Shown here piece after piece: positions 24,398-33,253 of a stretch of 64,000 bases of DNA. Numbering within the stretch: the stretch's first letter is position 1; every line of letters begins with the position of its first letter. A program made the position numbers and the translations under genes. The notes beneath the pieces are model-generated. The model saw only the letters and a program-made list of their open reading frames with translations, had not been told where the DNA came from and did not search any database. The stretch is from a virus. The stretch lies in IMG/VR virus record IMGVR_UViG_3300037264_000690, positions 30,414-94,413 of that record. One strand, 5' to 3'.

Positions 24398-24442
24398 GCG
24401 ATCTTTCGGTAACAAGGCGACCGAAAGGTCGCTTTTTTTTTT
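24398..24442 (+). terminator. intrinsic terminator of the RNA/tRNA unit
   Basis: Thirteen-bp stem GCGATCTTTCGGT/ACCGAAAGGTCGC with one wobble, a 9-base loop and a run of ten T. Confidence 0.95.
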
Positions 24443-24462
24443 GTTGCGCCAGGAGAATTGTC

Positions 24463-24945
24463 ATGAAGATCAATTCAGTTGCGAACATCGGTGATAGGGT
24501 CATCTTCCAGCAAAAGAAAGGTAAATACCGTCTAGCCAGTTGGCAGCACGGCTGGGAGGTGGTTGGCGTTACGAAGAACGTACATGACATTGTTCACCGG
24601 ATCATCATCTCGAAGGGGAAAGTTAAACGGACGTTGGAAATCTTCAAGGAGGCCACCTATGTCGTGCCACCGCACCATCAAATCGCGCATTACGACGATG
24701 TGATTGCTAACTACTCCAATCTGGTAGTGGTCCGTCATCGTGGGACTGAACCACCAAAATATCGGCTCCTTTGTGTTGACTGCCATGCGGTCGTCAGTGT
24801 GACGCAGCAGTACACCGAATCATTCGAGCTGGTGTTAAGTAATGGCAGCATTGATGGTTCTAAACCGTACATCGAAGATAGCTCTGAGAAGGTTGGCTGC
24901 GAGTGTGATGGCAGACACTACGAGATTGAGTACGAACCCTATTGA
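24463..24945 (+). CDS. hypothetical protein
   Basis: 160 residues, SD CAGGAGAA right after the tRNA-unit terminator. The N-terminal half looks like a small beta barrel (GDRVIFQQKKGKYRLASW...GWEVVGV). The C-terminal half has CVDC (near 105) and CECDGRH (near 147), which may bind zinc. Not recognised. It is followed closely by the paralogous small gene at 24955, suggesting a small regulatory operon. Confidence 0.65.
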   Translation: MKINSVANIGDRVIFQQKKGKYRLASWQHGWEVVGVTKNVHDIVHRIIISKGKVKRTLEIFKEATYVVPPHHQIAHYDDVIANYSNLVVVRHRGTEPPKYRLLCVDCHAVVSVTQQYTESFELVLSNGSIDGSKPYIEDSSEKVGCECDGRHYEIEYEPY

Positions 24946-24954
24946 GGATGAACC

Positions 24955-25380
24955 ATGCGTCGCGTTGTAGCAACCGTTATGGTGTCGTGTGATGGTGCCA
25001 AGCATCGCGTTGGCTTATGTCGTGACGGTAGCTTCATCTACTACAATCACACCGCCATTCACGTCCGTCGTTATCGCTTGCTGGCTGAAATTGGCGCAGC
25101 CACGCCCATATGTCTGAGTTTTTACAAAGACAGAGCCAGCGAATTAATCGTCTACCCTGACATTTCAGAGGTCAACAAGAATCGACGATTCCGGGAAGCG
25201 ATTCGTCGTGTGCAATTGCAGCGTATAACCCTTAACCTTACTCGTAAAAGTGCTGCTACGTTAAAGCCGGTGCCTGTCAAGCAGCTACGCCGTAGTTGTT
25301 TTCGAAAGTCAAAATCTGCAATCTGGTGGTCTGTTGATGGACGGCCTCGACGACGGAAAGTGTGGGAAGTGTCACAGTGA
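24955..25380 (+). CDS. third member of the 7243/7811 small family
   Basis: 141 residues, SD GAGGATG. The first 60 residues (VSCDGAKHRVGL, then HVRRYRLLAEIG..TPIC) align with the proteins at 7243 and 7811: an initial C-x-x-A-x-H strand motif, a His, and a RRYxxLxEIGxxxPxC helix. The C-terminal 70 residues are strongly basic (many Arg/Lys) and unique, suggesting nucleic-acid contact. No function known. Confidence 0.7.
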   Translation: MRRVVATVMVSCDGAKHRVGLCRDGSFIYYNHTAIHVRRYRLLAEIGAATPICLSFYKDRASELIVYPDISEVNKNRRFREAIRRVQLQRITLNLTRKSAATLKPVPVKQLRRSCFRKSKSAIWWSVDGRPRRRKVWEVSQ

Positions 25381-25416
25381 GATCAGGATTGATCTTGCAA
25401 ACCAAGGAGGTGATTC

Positions 25417-25632
25417 GTGGCTCGATCTCAATTCGTCTGCCGGTTCTGTAATGACAAGGTTAGCACGGATGGAGCAATTTGCTTCACCTGTCAAATGGAG
25501 GGCCGAAGTACAGAGCCGGGCATTCCCAGTGCGCATGATTACTTGGATATGGATTATCACGGGTTTAATCGTGAGCCCGAACAGTCGTCACATAATCAGT
25601 ATCACGGAGATTCCATCCGTGATGACATCTGA
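25417..25632 (+). CDS. small zinc-finger protein
   Basis: 71 residues from a GTG with the near-perfect SD AAGGAGGTGA. Residues 8-25 hold CRFC...CFTC, a four-Cys zinc ribbon, followed by a disordered acidic/His-rich tail. Zinc ribbons of this size usually bind nucleic acid or proteins. A longer reading from 25334 in another frame is not favoured. Confidence 0.7.
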   Translation: MARSQFVCRFCNDKVSTDGAICFTCQMEGRSTEPGIPSAHDYLDMDYHGFNREPEQSSHNQYHGDSIRDDI

Positions 25633-25686
25633 TTAACACCAGCCGTCTCTTAAACTGAGCGGCAAACACTGAAAGGAAGACGCGGT

Positions 25687-25890
25687 ATGAGTATGCAACT
25701 GATCGAAAGCGTGATCAAGCAGCTTGATTACAATGAAGAGCTCCTCAAGACCCAACTGCAGGACATCGCACAGAAAAGGGCGAACGTCGTCAAGCTTATG
25801 GAAGGCCAACAGGCGCTAGACGTCAGCCTCAAGGCGATCGCCATCTGGCTGGACTCGCCTACGCTTTATCGGTGCAGAGTGGTCACCTGA
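25687..25890 (+). CDS. small coiled-coil protein
   Basis: 67 residues, SD GAAAGGAAG. Almost entirely one helix with heptad-like hydrophobic spacing (LIESVIKQLDYNEELLKTQL). No domain recognised. The 220 bases after it hold only a terminator and a possible promoter. Confidence 0.55.
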   Translation: MSMQLIESVIKQLDYNEELLKTQLQDIAQKRANVVKLMEGQQALDVSLKAIAIWLDSPTLYRCRVVT

Positions 25891-26007
25891 GATTTTCAGT
25901 AAATCCAGGAAAAAGATGCAGGCTGATCGACAAAGGATTGGTGCACAGACACGGCATGCCTCACAGTACGACCATGAAGTATTCTTTGGTTGACTGACAA
26001 AAGCCCT

Positions 26008-26050
26008 GTCGGGTCGCTCTTCGGAGCGACCCGACTTGCCCATTTCTTTT
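26008..26050 (+). terminator. intrinsic terminator
   Basis: Perfect 12-bp stem GTCGGGTCGCTC/GAGCGACCCGAC capped by a TTCG tetraloop, then TTGCCCATTTCTTTT. It separates the small-gene cluster from the head genes. Confidence 0.88.
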
Positions 26051-26066
26051 AGCTATCCGCTATAAT
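26036..26066 (+). promoter_or_regulatory. possible promoter of the head operon
   Basis: Consensus -10 TATAAT (26061-26066) with TTGCCC 19 bases upstream, overlapping the terminator tail, and 46 bases before the ATG at 26113. The spacing is long, so the -35 is uncertain. Confidence 0.45.
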
Positions 26067-26112
26067 CCTCAATAGGTGATCTGCTGACTTCTCAGTTCAA
26101 GGATGGACGGCT

Positions 26113-28971
26113 ATGACTGTAACCATGCCCGGATCTCTACGTAACCGACTTCGGTCTGGTGATTTCAATTTCAGTACCACTGGCACTTCCCCCGGTTGGT
26201 GGCTGAAGTCTGCGTCCTACTGGCGCGATGTATGTCGATATCATCGCTTCAAGCATGGTGAGGTCAAGACTGCCGAGCTCGGTGGCGGCCAGGACACTCC
26301 GTTCGAGCAGGCATTCTCCAACCTGGCCCACGCCTATCTCAAGGATAAGGCTCCGAAACTGCTCGACTATGAAGTTGGCTTCCAACTGTTGGAAAAGAAT
26401 CAGGAGAACACCAAGTCAGTCGGCGTGTTTGGCTTCAAGGTCGGCAGCCAGTGGATCTATTGCCCAGTGCTATTCCTCAATGGCGACTTGAAGGGCCATG
26501 AGCTCATGTACATCAAGTCGCAGGACATGTTCGTCCCGTTGAAGGAAGAATGGATCGATTACATCTTGGGTAAGAAGCCGGCCATCCTCGGCGAGGGTGT
26601 CAACCGTAACCTCAGCCTCATGGGTGTTATGCCGCCCAACCTTTACCAGCTCAGTCGCTCCCCACAGAAATTCGCTGCCGATCAATCTAGTGGCAAGATC
26701 GTACCCACGACGAACACCGAACCTGACCTTCCGATCACAACGCCAGCCGGCTGCCCGAAGATGGCTAGTTGGGCTCGTGAGTTCATGCCAACTCTGGGTT
26801 ACTTAACAACCACGCCAGTTGATTACACTGGCATCAAGGGCGTCCCCGATTTGCTCAAGGAGGCCGGCGAGACTCTCTTCCGCTTCGTTACTGATCAGAT
26901 CGGCGTGAAGTACCCAACCGTCTTCGCTGACATCGACCGCTTCTATGGTCATGAAATGTTGACTGATGTGGCACAGCACATCTATGCTCAGAAGAAGGCT
27001 GCTGCTAGCAAGAGCCTCGTCAAGAATTCCGCCACTATGGCGTTTGGCGACAAGCCGCCGAAGGACTGGAACGGCACTATGCAGCGGCCATCCAAGAAGA
27101 ACGGTGGCGTGCGTTCCGATGGTGAGGAAGCCTGGGATCTGTCTCAAGTCGGCCGCCGTCGGACTGGTGCCCACGTTGGGCACCTGGGCGATAGTGCCAA
27201 GATGGCTAACTATCCCGGCTGTGGCGGCCCGAAGGGTCCAGCATCGATGAAGTGCGAAAAGTGCGGCATGATCAACTGCAAGTGCCCGCACATGAAGAAG
27301 AAGGCATCGATCATCCCGTCGGAGATTGGCCCAACTGAGGCACTACCGGAAGGCATCAAGCATAAGGTCATCAGCAAGGAGACGGTCAAGCTCGATCCAC
27401 AGCTCGTCCACGGTATGTCGTCCGATGAACGGCAGACCCTGCTCAAGGAGCGGGTGGTCTTCAAGGATCATCGTGAGGACAAGGACGTCACGATTGCGTA
27501 CAACGTCCAGACTCCGCTGCGGATGCAGAACCCCGATCACACTGGCCTCTACTACGTCTTGGTCAAGCCAGACAAGTTCGAGAAGTGCCTGGTGATCTAC
27601 CACCCGTACAACGCCGAGCAGCGGCTGGGCCTCTGCACTGTTGTCCGTTTGGACGGCGAGAAGAACTACGTCAACACCCACCCGGCCAATGTTTGGCACC
27701 GGGGCGAGGTTGACAACGACACCTGGAAGAAGTGGCTCGACAAGGAGAAGACCTGCGAGTCGGTGCCGCTGCAGCGCCGCACCAAGAAGTACGGCGATTA
27801 TGATTATGATGACAAGCGGGTCTTTCTACTCCTTGGACCGAACGGCGAGGGTACAGCCCCGTTCAAGGCCAGAGAGGAGTACACCGGTGGCGATGACGAG
27901 CAAGTTGTCTATGACGTGCGGTTCGAGGATCATGAGTGGTCTAGTCGGCCAGCTTACCTGCCCGATCATGGTCGTGGCATGAAGAATTACGCCGATCCGT
28001 GCTGTTTGAACGCGGACGGTGAGCACCTAACATTGACCAAGCGCCCCGGCGTCAAGATCACCGTGAAGTCGGGCTACCTCATGGTCCCAGACCAGTTCAA
28101 GATTATTCAGTGCCGGGACGAGGATGCCTCCGAGAAGACTCGTAACAAGCCGCTGCAACTTGGTACACTTGTTGACGTTCAGACCAAGATCATGAGCTAC
28201 ACCGAGCCGCTGCGGGTGGTCTCCGATGGTAAGGATGTCACGGTTGAAGAGAACCGCATGGACAAACTGTCGGCCGTCATGCATCTCTTTTACGATTACG
28301 GTCTCCGCAAGGAAGCAGCCGAAGAGATCGTCGACCGTGCGCTCAAACATGGAAAGTGCGAGCCACGGTTGGTCTACTCGAATTACATCAAGGCTTGCTG
28401 GTCACTCACCGAGAAGCAAGCTGCTGACTCAGGCAATGACATGATCCGTGGTGCGCCAAACGCCCCGCCGTTCCCAGAGCCATACACTGGCTATGACCCA
28501 CTGACTGGTGGCAACGTTCCGACCATGCAGGAGTCTCAGTTCAACATCCCGATTCAGGACATGTCGGCCTCGAAGACAGATCGTTCGATCTACCATCCGT
28601 TCGGCCCGGACCCGAAGGCCATGCAGGTTGCACAGGATGCCAGCCGCACCGGGCAGAAGGAAGTCTTCGATACCGCCATGCTGGGCAGTCTGCTCAAGGT
28701 GCTTCGCCAGGACAACATGGTTGATCGCTACATGGGCGACCTGATGAAGGGTATGGATCGACTGGGCCGCATCCTATTCCTCTACTACTGGCATGGTGAG
28801 GAGTTTGAGGATCGCTATGGCAAGCAGGATATGCCTGAGCTGGAAGACGGCCTTCGCAATGCCTTTGAGGGTATCGGCGATATCGTCTTAGTCCTCAAGC
28901 GTAAGGCCATCGAGCCACAGATGTCGGACGATACTGGTAAGGTGGACCTTGGCCCAATTGCCAATCAGTAA
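26113..28971 (+). CDS. large virion-like protein of unknown function
   Basis: 952 residues, first gene of the head block. The N-terminal 200 residues form a mixed alpha/beta domain (FKVGSQWIYCPVLFLNGDLKG). A Cys-rich CEKCGMINCKCPH stretch (near 388-400) may bind zinc. The middle contains long beta-rich regions and the C-terminal 150 residues are helical and acidic. Gene order (upstream of protease, scaffold and capsid) fits a portal or internal head protein, but I see no portal signature. Size is large for a portal. Confidence 0.7.
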   Translation: MTVTMPGSLRNRLRSGDFNFSTTGTSPGWWLKSASYWRDVCRYHRFKHGEVKTAELGGGQDTPFEQAFSNLAHAYLKDKAPKLLDYEVGFQLLEKNQENTKSVGVFGFKVGSQWIYCPVLFLNGDLKGHELMYIKSQDMFVPLKEEWIDYILGKKPAILGEGVNRNLSLMGVMPPNLYQLSRSPQKFAADQSSGKIVPTTNTEPDLPITTPAGCPKMASWAREFMPTLGYLTTTPVDYTGIKGVPDLLKEAGETLFRFVTDQIGVKYPTVFADIDRFYGHEMLTDVAQHIYAQKKAAASKSLVKNSATMAFGDKPPKDWNGTMQRPSKKNGGVRSDGEEAWDLSQVGRRRTGAHVGHLGDSAKMANYPGCGGPKGPASMKCEKCGMINCKCPHMKKKASIIPSEIGPTEALPEGIKHKVISKETVKLDPQLVHGMSSDERQTLLKERVVFKDHREDKDVTIAYNVQTPLRMQNPDHTGLYYVLVKPDKFEKCLVIYHPYNAEQRLGLCTVVRLDGEKNYVNTHPANVWHRGEVDNDTWKKWLDKEKTCESVPLQRRTKKYGDYDYDDKRVFLLLGPNGEGTAPFKAREEYTGGDDEQVVYDVRFEDHEWSSRPAYLPDHGRGMKNYADPCCLNADGEHLTLTKRPGVKITVKSGYLMVPDQFKIIQCRDEDASEKTRNKPLQLGTLVDVQTKIMSYTEPLRVVSDGKDVTVEENRMDKLSAVMHLFYDYGLRKEAAEEIVDRALKHGKCEPRLVYSNYIKACWSLTEKQAADSGNDMIRGAPNAPPFPEPYTGYDPLTGGNVPTMQESQFNIPIQDMSASKTDRSIYHPFGPDPKAMQVAQDASRTGQKEVFDTAMLGSLLKVLRQDNMVDRYMGDLMKGMDRLGRILFLYYWHGEEFEDRYGKQDMPELEDGLRNAFEGIGDIVLVLKRKAIEPQMSDDTGKVDLGPIANQ

Positions 28972-28983
28972 CAGGAGATAGTC

Positions 28984-29454
28984 ATGCCTCGGGTCTACAC
29001 TCGAATCTTTTCTGATGAAGCATTTGCGGCTCGACTACCATCTAGTCAGCCTGCCGTGGTTATTGGTGGCACCAAGAAGCGGATTGTGCGCATGAAGATG
29101 GGCTCGGAAGGCCGACTCACTGAACTGACCGTCAAGCAGTTGGAGTCGGAAGCTCAGGTGGCGTTCACGATCGAGGTTCTCAAGTCAAAGATTCCGTTCC
29201 CAGTCGTCGACGCTGATATCGGTGTGGCTGTTGTTCCTGTAGACACCATTAGCCTTTATCGTGTTATATTGCCCATCGTTGGTGTAGCCGGCTCACCAAT
29301 CCAGCTCGACGAACAACATGGATTTGCCTACAAGAACATGGATGGTGGTTGGACAGAGAATCAGCAATTCCTCTATCTGTTGATTGAGCCCACAGCGGCA
29401 GTAGCGACGACATGGAAAGTCTCCATGACCGTCGAACGTGACATCGGTAAGTGA
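28984..29454 (+). CDS. virion-like beta-rich protein
   Basis: 156 residues, SD CAGGAGA, 12 bases after the 952-residue gene. Beta-rich with a repeated alternation of hydrophobic strands and an acidic loop. No family recognised; position within the head operon suggests a structural or assembly role. Confidence 0.65.
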   Translation: MPRVYTRIFSDEAFAARLPSSQPAVVIGGTKKRIVRMKMGSEGRLTELTVKQLESEAQVAFTIEVLKSKIPFPVVDADIGVAVVPVDTISLYRVILPIVGVAGSPIQLDEQHGFAYKNMDGGWTENQQFLYLLIEPTAAVATTWKVSMTVERDIGK

Positions 29455-29467
29455 GTATTTTTTTACT
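29454..29467. promoter_or_regulatory. AGTA-N6-TACT dyad, copy 3
   Basis: AGTA TTTTTT TACT overlapping the end of the previous gene (stop TGA 29452-29454) and ending three bases before the ATG at 29471. Almost the reverse complement of copy 6. Confidence 0.55.
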
Positions 29468-29470
29468 GCT

Positions 29471-30412
29471 ATGATTCCATCTAAAGATGATCCACTGAGG
29501 CCACCCGACTGGCGGTGGCTACGAGCAAACTGGCTTAGGTCCACTGGCAAGTACGCGAAGAAAAGCCGTGAGGACGCTGAGACAATGCTCATCAAGCGCT
29601 ACCTCTCAGCGAAGGCATTATGCCATAACGAGCTGCAACTGGAGCGGTTGATGTATAAGATGCCAGGTCTGTATCACGCGGAGCAGTTACACGACCGCGA
29701 GGATTTGGATCTGCGGTGGGAAATGGAGGCACGATTCCTGGCACGTGAATCGTTCGAGTCCATTGGCGGTAAGATTGGCATCGATGTTGAGGTAGTGTTC
29801 TGGTACGAGCGAGCCTTCTATAACGTGCTTGAGAAGCTCAACAACCAGAGCTACATTGGCAACGTGGCCATGGGTCGTTCAGTTCATCGTGGACTCTTTG
29901 AGCGTGACTATGACTTGCTGTGGAAAATGTTCGGCTATGCTTGCGGCCCACTGATGATTGACAGTCTCACCCGCAAGCTAACGAATCCACAACAGGTTGA
30001 TGCAGCAGATCAAGTTGACGTAGCCAAGCATGCGCTAACGAGCTCTGCTTTAGTCGATAAGGCTTTAACTGCAGCAATGACGATCCCGGTAAGTTACAAT
30101 CAATCTATCATCCTAGAGTTCTATCATAAGATGTTGGAGATTCAGCGGAACTCAGGTAAGGGCGGCGACATCATCGCGATGATTACTAATAACATCAATT
30201 CGGCGTTAACAGCTTTGCCTTTCTCAGCTGAGCGTTCAACAGTTACTGCACCACAACTGTCGTATTACGATGATCAGAGTGCCGAACTACGAGCAGACGA
30301 GGTGCTTGCAGTCGATTTGGGGTTCGACTCACCGGCTCTTCGAGATGCCGTAAAGGTTACCTTCCCGGGGGCCAAGGATGGCAACAATGCAGCGAATCAG
30401 CAAGGAAACTGA
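29471..30412 (+). CDS. HTH-containing head-operon protein, small-terminase-like
   Basis: 313 residues from ATG 29471; there is no SD, only the AGTA-N6-TACT dyad directly upstream, which is unusual here. Residues about 80-115 (ARFLARESFESIGGKIGIDVEVVFWYERAFYNV) resemble the helix-turn-helix region of phage small-terminase-like proteins. The rest is helical with an Asn/Gln-rich tail. The last 35 bases overlap the next gene. A packaging role is a weak inference. Confidence 0.6.
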   Translation: MIPSKDDPLRPPDWRWLRANWLRSTGKYAKKSREDAETMLIKRYLSAKALCHNELQLERLMYKMPGLYHAEQLHDREDLDLRWEMEARFLARESFESIGGKIGIDVEVVFWYERAFYNVLEKLNNQSYIGNVAMGRSVHRGLFERDYDLLWKMFGYACGPLMIDSLTRKLTNPQQVDAADQVDVAKHALTSSALVDKALTAAMTIPVSYNQSIILEFYHKMLEIQRNSGKGGDIIAMITNNINSALTALPFSAERSTVTAPQLSYYDDQSAELRADEVLAVDLGFDSPALRDAVKVTFPGAKDGNNAANQQGN

Positions 30413-31748
30413 GACGAAGCTCGTACGTTCGCTGGAGAAGGTGGCTAACCTTGTCCAGGATGGCGAGACGCCTAGTGACGCTATCGTCAAAGTGGCTCAA
30501 GGTGATGATCTGCCCATTGGGCATGTGCAGTTGATGGTTCAGGCGTATAACAACGCCCGGTTCAATCAACAGCGCAAGTCATCCAGCCTACTTGCCGAGA
30601 AGACAGCTCACTTTACATTGGCGAACCCGAAGGACATCTACGAGCAGCTTTGGCCAAGCAACGTTAAGGAAGCGCATGTCAAGCTGATGCGCAACCACAA
30701 CGAGATTGCTGATGATTACAGTCGGCCACCAGAGAACATCACACCAGATCGCTTCTCGATGCCACATTTCACCAAGGTGGCTAAGGCACTGTCTGCTAGC
30801 GGTAAGTCGTTGCCTCGTGAATCGGACTATCACATGAAGAAGGCGCATAGCTTACTCAAAGAGCTTGATGTTGAGCATGCAGAGAAGCGTCGCCTCATGA
30901 ACGCAGCGCGTGACAAAGTTGCTGAGTCCTTCGATGACTTGAACGATTATTTCAAGGGCAACTATCACTTGCCGTTCACAGCGGTAAAGGAAGCTGCCGT
31001 TTTACTGTATGGACCAGAAGCCGATCCGATCTTTGCTCATCTAGCTGATGTATCGCCGCGTCTGCTCAAGGATAGTGTTGGTCACTACAAGTGCGCTGTC
31101 GATCGTACCCAGCCGCCCTATACTCTGATCGAAAAGTGCTTAACCAATGTCAGCGACTACTTGCACCGCTTCAATGATCTTGGTAAGTTCAGCAAGCAAG
31201 CCGGGGCCGCGACTGCTGACTTGATGGAGCAGTTTATGCCGCTGCAACGCATCCCAATCAGGGGCTCGCTGCTGCAGCATCGAGGCGTTGAGAAGTGTGC
31301 TGATAACTTAGGCATGCTGACTGGTCCCATTGGTCAGATCGGTCAGACGGTTATGGGACACGCGCTAGCCTCGCAGTTGATGAAGGGTACCGAACCAAAG
31401 GAACCGGAGAAGATGGAGCGGAAGTCGCTCATCAGTCTCATGGACCCTGCTCACGAGCAGAGACTGAGAGGTGTCCGCGCTCAGGCTACCTTTCACGACC
31501 TAATGGCTAATGATGAGTATCTCCAAGGTGCTGATCCAACTCATGCCACCAAGTTGTACAACGAGATTTCTCGGGTGTCACCGCGTGCGGTTGACCAACC
31601 ACTGTTGATGCGTGCCCTGCTTCGTCGATACCTGGCACAGGGTCAAGTTGACCCGAGCGAAGTTCAGCAGCTTGCTGATATTGAAGGTAAACTCAAGGAC
31701 CGTGAAGCTCCACAAGAGCAGCATCCGCTCTTTGCTAAGCAGGAGTAA
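30378..31748 (+). CDS. helical virion-like protein
   Basis: 456 residues, starting inside the previous gene with SD GGGGG. Nearly all predicted helix, with many Lys/Glu/Ala and repeated VAK/VEK-type helical segments. No enzyme motif. Such long helical proteins next to protease and scaffold are often internal head or core proteins that the prohead protease cleaves. Function unproven. Confidence 0.65.
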   Translation: MATMQRISKETETKLVRSLEKVANLVQDGETPSDAIVKVAQGDDLPIGHVQLMVQAYNNARFNQQRKSSSLLAEKTAHFTLANPKDIYEQLWPSNVKEAHVKLMRNHNEIADDYSRPPENITPDRFSMPHFTKVAKALSASGKSLPRESDYHMKKAHSLLKELDVEHAEKRRLMNAARDKVAESFDDLNDYFKGNYHLPFTAVKEAAVLLYGPEADPIFAHLADVSPRLLKDSVGHYKCAVDRTQPPYTLIEKCLTNVSDYLHRFNDLGKFSKQAGAATADLMEQFMPLQRIPIRGSLLQHRGVEKCADNLGMLTGPIGQIGQTVMGHALASQLMKGTEPKEPEKMERKSLISLMDPAHEQRLRGVRAQATFHDLMANDEYLQGADPTHATKLYNEISRVSPRAVDQPLLMRALLRRYLAQGQVDPSEVQQLADIEGKLKDREAPQEQHPLFAKQE

Positions 31749-31753
31749 TCGAC

Positions 31754-33208
31754 ATGATGATTAAGTCGATTCTTAGTTCGTCATATGACTTTGGCGAGCC
31801 GCCCCTGCAGCTCGTCAAGTCTGGTGCGAATGGGCTACGTGGCGAAGACTTCCGTTCATTTGTTAAGCGGGCTGGTTTCGCAATGGCGGATGTTGCTCGT
31901 AAGGTCGAATTGCACCCAGGCGAAGAGCTGATTCATGGTATTGCTCTGGGCACAACCGAACACTATGGTCCGAACCGAAACGGCGATGGCTTCAAGGAAG
32001 CGGCCTGCCGGCTCTACCATCCCACATTCGTAAAGTACGCTCGGTGGTATCGCCATCACGCCAACAAGGACACCAAGAAGTCCTATGGCATCATCAAGTA
32101 CAGCCACTTCAACGACGACATGAAGCGCATCGAGCTCTTAGCGGCACTAAATCGCACGAAGGAAGCAGCCGAACGTAACGGCGGCCTGGTCGCCGACGAA
32201 GAGCTCGAAGCCCTACACGACGGCAAGGACGTGCCAACCAGTATGGCCTGCAAGGTTGCTTATGACGTGTGTGCTGGTTGCGGTCATAAGGCTAAGAACC
32301 GCACTGAATACTGCACTGGCAACGATGAAGGTGGCATGTGCAAGCGGGGCGGTGTGAAGAATCGGATGGGCTTCGTCCATGACGATGGCTTCATGAACCA
32401 CGTTGATAATCCACACCCGCACTTCTTCGATTGGTCGAAGGTGTATCGTGGTGCGGACCGGACGAGTTTCGCTGACGGCATCCTCAAGGCTGCCGCCACT
32501 GGTGGCGTTGTCATCGGTGGTGCTGAGCTGGCCGAGAAGATGGGAGTGCAGCTGCCCGACATCATCATGGACGTGCCAGCTGTTAACCTGTGGCCAACCC
32601 GACTTGAAAAGCTGGCTACCAAGCTGGCCGCCATCGAACAGAAGTTCGATCGTGGCGGTTACCAGCAGTACGACCTGGCCCTTTCGCCTGAGTTCGAGAA
32701 GGAAGCTGAGCTGGATGTCCTTCCGAGCGGGCCAACTCATCTTCAGCTCGCCGCGTTGGCAATGCAGAAGATCGCTCTGCCGGTTGAATCGTGGTTCAAG
32801 CTGGTCCATGGCGACTCGTGCAAATGGGCGAGCGCTGATATGATCCGTGATGGGCTTCCGGGTATCTACGGCCGTATGCTGGCCGATGGGTACATCAAGG
32901 AGGCAAGCGGATCATTGCCTTCGATTGGCGGCATGATTCCACACTCCCACTGTAAGTGGGCTTATGACCTGGCACCAGAACTTTCACTTGATCGCTCGCA
33001 CCTTGATATCCGCGTGAAGCGAGCAGCCATTCGTGGCTACTCTGTTCCTGACGTTCGCCGTGCACCGTTGGTGAAGTCAGCTGGTGCAGCCGAGACCCTG
33101 GCTCGTGGGTACGCGCTGTACAAGTTGGCCTTTCTCCAGGCACTTGAAGGTCGAGATACGGATTTCGATTTGACATGTACCATGGTGACACGGCAGAATT
33201 ACATTTGA
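31754..33208 (+). CDS. prohead maturation protease
   Basis: 484 residues, SD AGGAG. The signature of phage capsid-maturation proteases of the T4 gp21/SPO1-like group is visible: ELIHGIALGTTEHYGPNRNGDGF (about 57-79), HPTFVKYARWYRHHANKD, a SHFNDDMKRIELL strand, and the later CAGCGHKA...YC cysteine cluster followed by NPHPHFFDWSKV..GADRTSF. The family cleaves scaffold and capsid precursors inside the prohead. The C-terminal 200 residues are extra and may be a scaffold-like extension. It sits directly before the scaffold-like gene and five genes before the capsid gene. Confidence 0.8.
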   Translation: MMIKSILSSSYDFGEPPLQLVKSGANGLRGEDFRSFVKRAGFAMADVARKVELHPGEELIHGIALGTTEHYGPNRNGDGFKEAACRLYHPTFVKYARWYRHHANKDTKKSYGIIKYSHFNDDMKRIELLAALNRTKEAAERNGGLVADEELEALHDGKDVPTSMACKVAYDVCAGCGHKAKNRTEYCTGNDEGGMCKRGGVKNRMGFVHDDGFMNHVDNPHPHFFDWSKVYRGADRTSFADGILKAAATGGVVIGGAELAEKMGVQLPDIIMDVPAVNLWPTRLEKLATKLAAIEQKFDRGGYQQYDLALSPEFEKEAELDVLPSGPTHLQLAALAMQKIALPVESWFKLVHGDSCKWASADMIRDGLPGIYGRMLADGYIKEASGSLPSIGGMIPHSHCKWAYDLAPELSLDRSHLDIRVKRAAIRGYSVPDVRRAPLVKSAGAAETLARGYALYKLAFLQALEGRDTDFDLTCTMVTRQNYI

Positions 33209-33253
33209 TCTATCGGCAACCATGCCGTAACGAGCCAAAGGAGTGGCTTAGCA

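Noticed and set aside
26113-28971. Portal protein assignment for the 952-residue protein
   Set aside because: Position fits, but no portal sequence signature is visible and the size is large; left as unknown virion protein.
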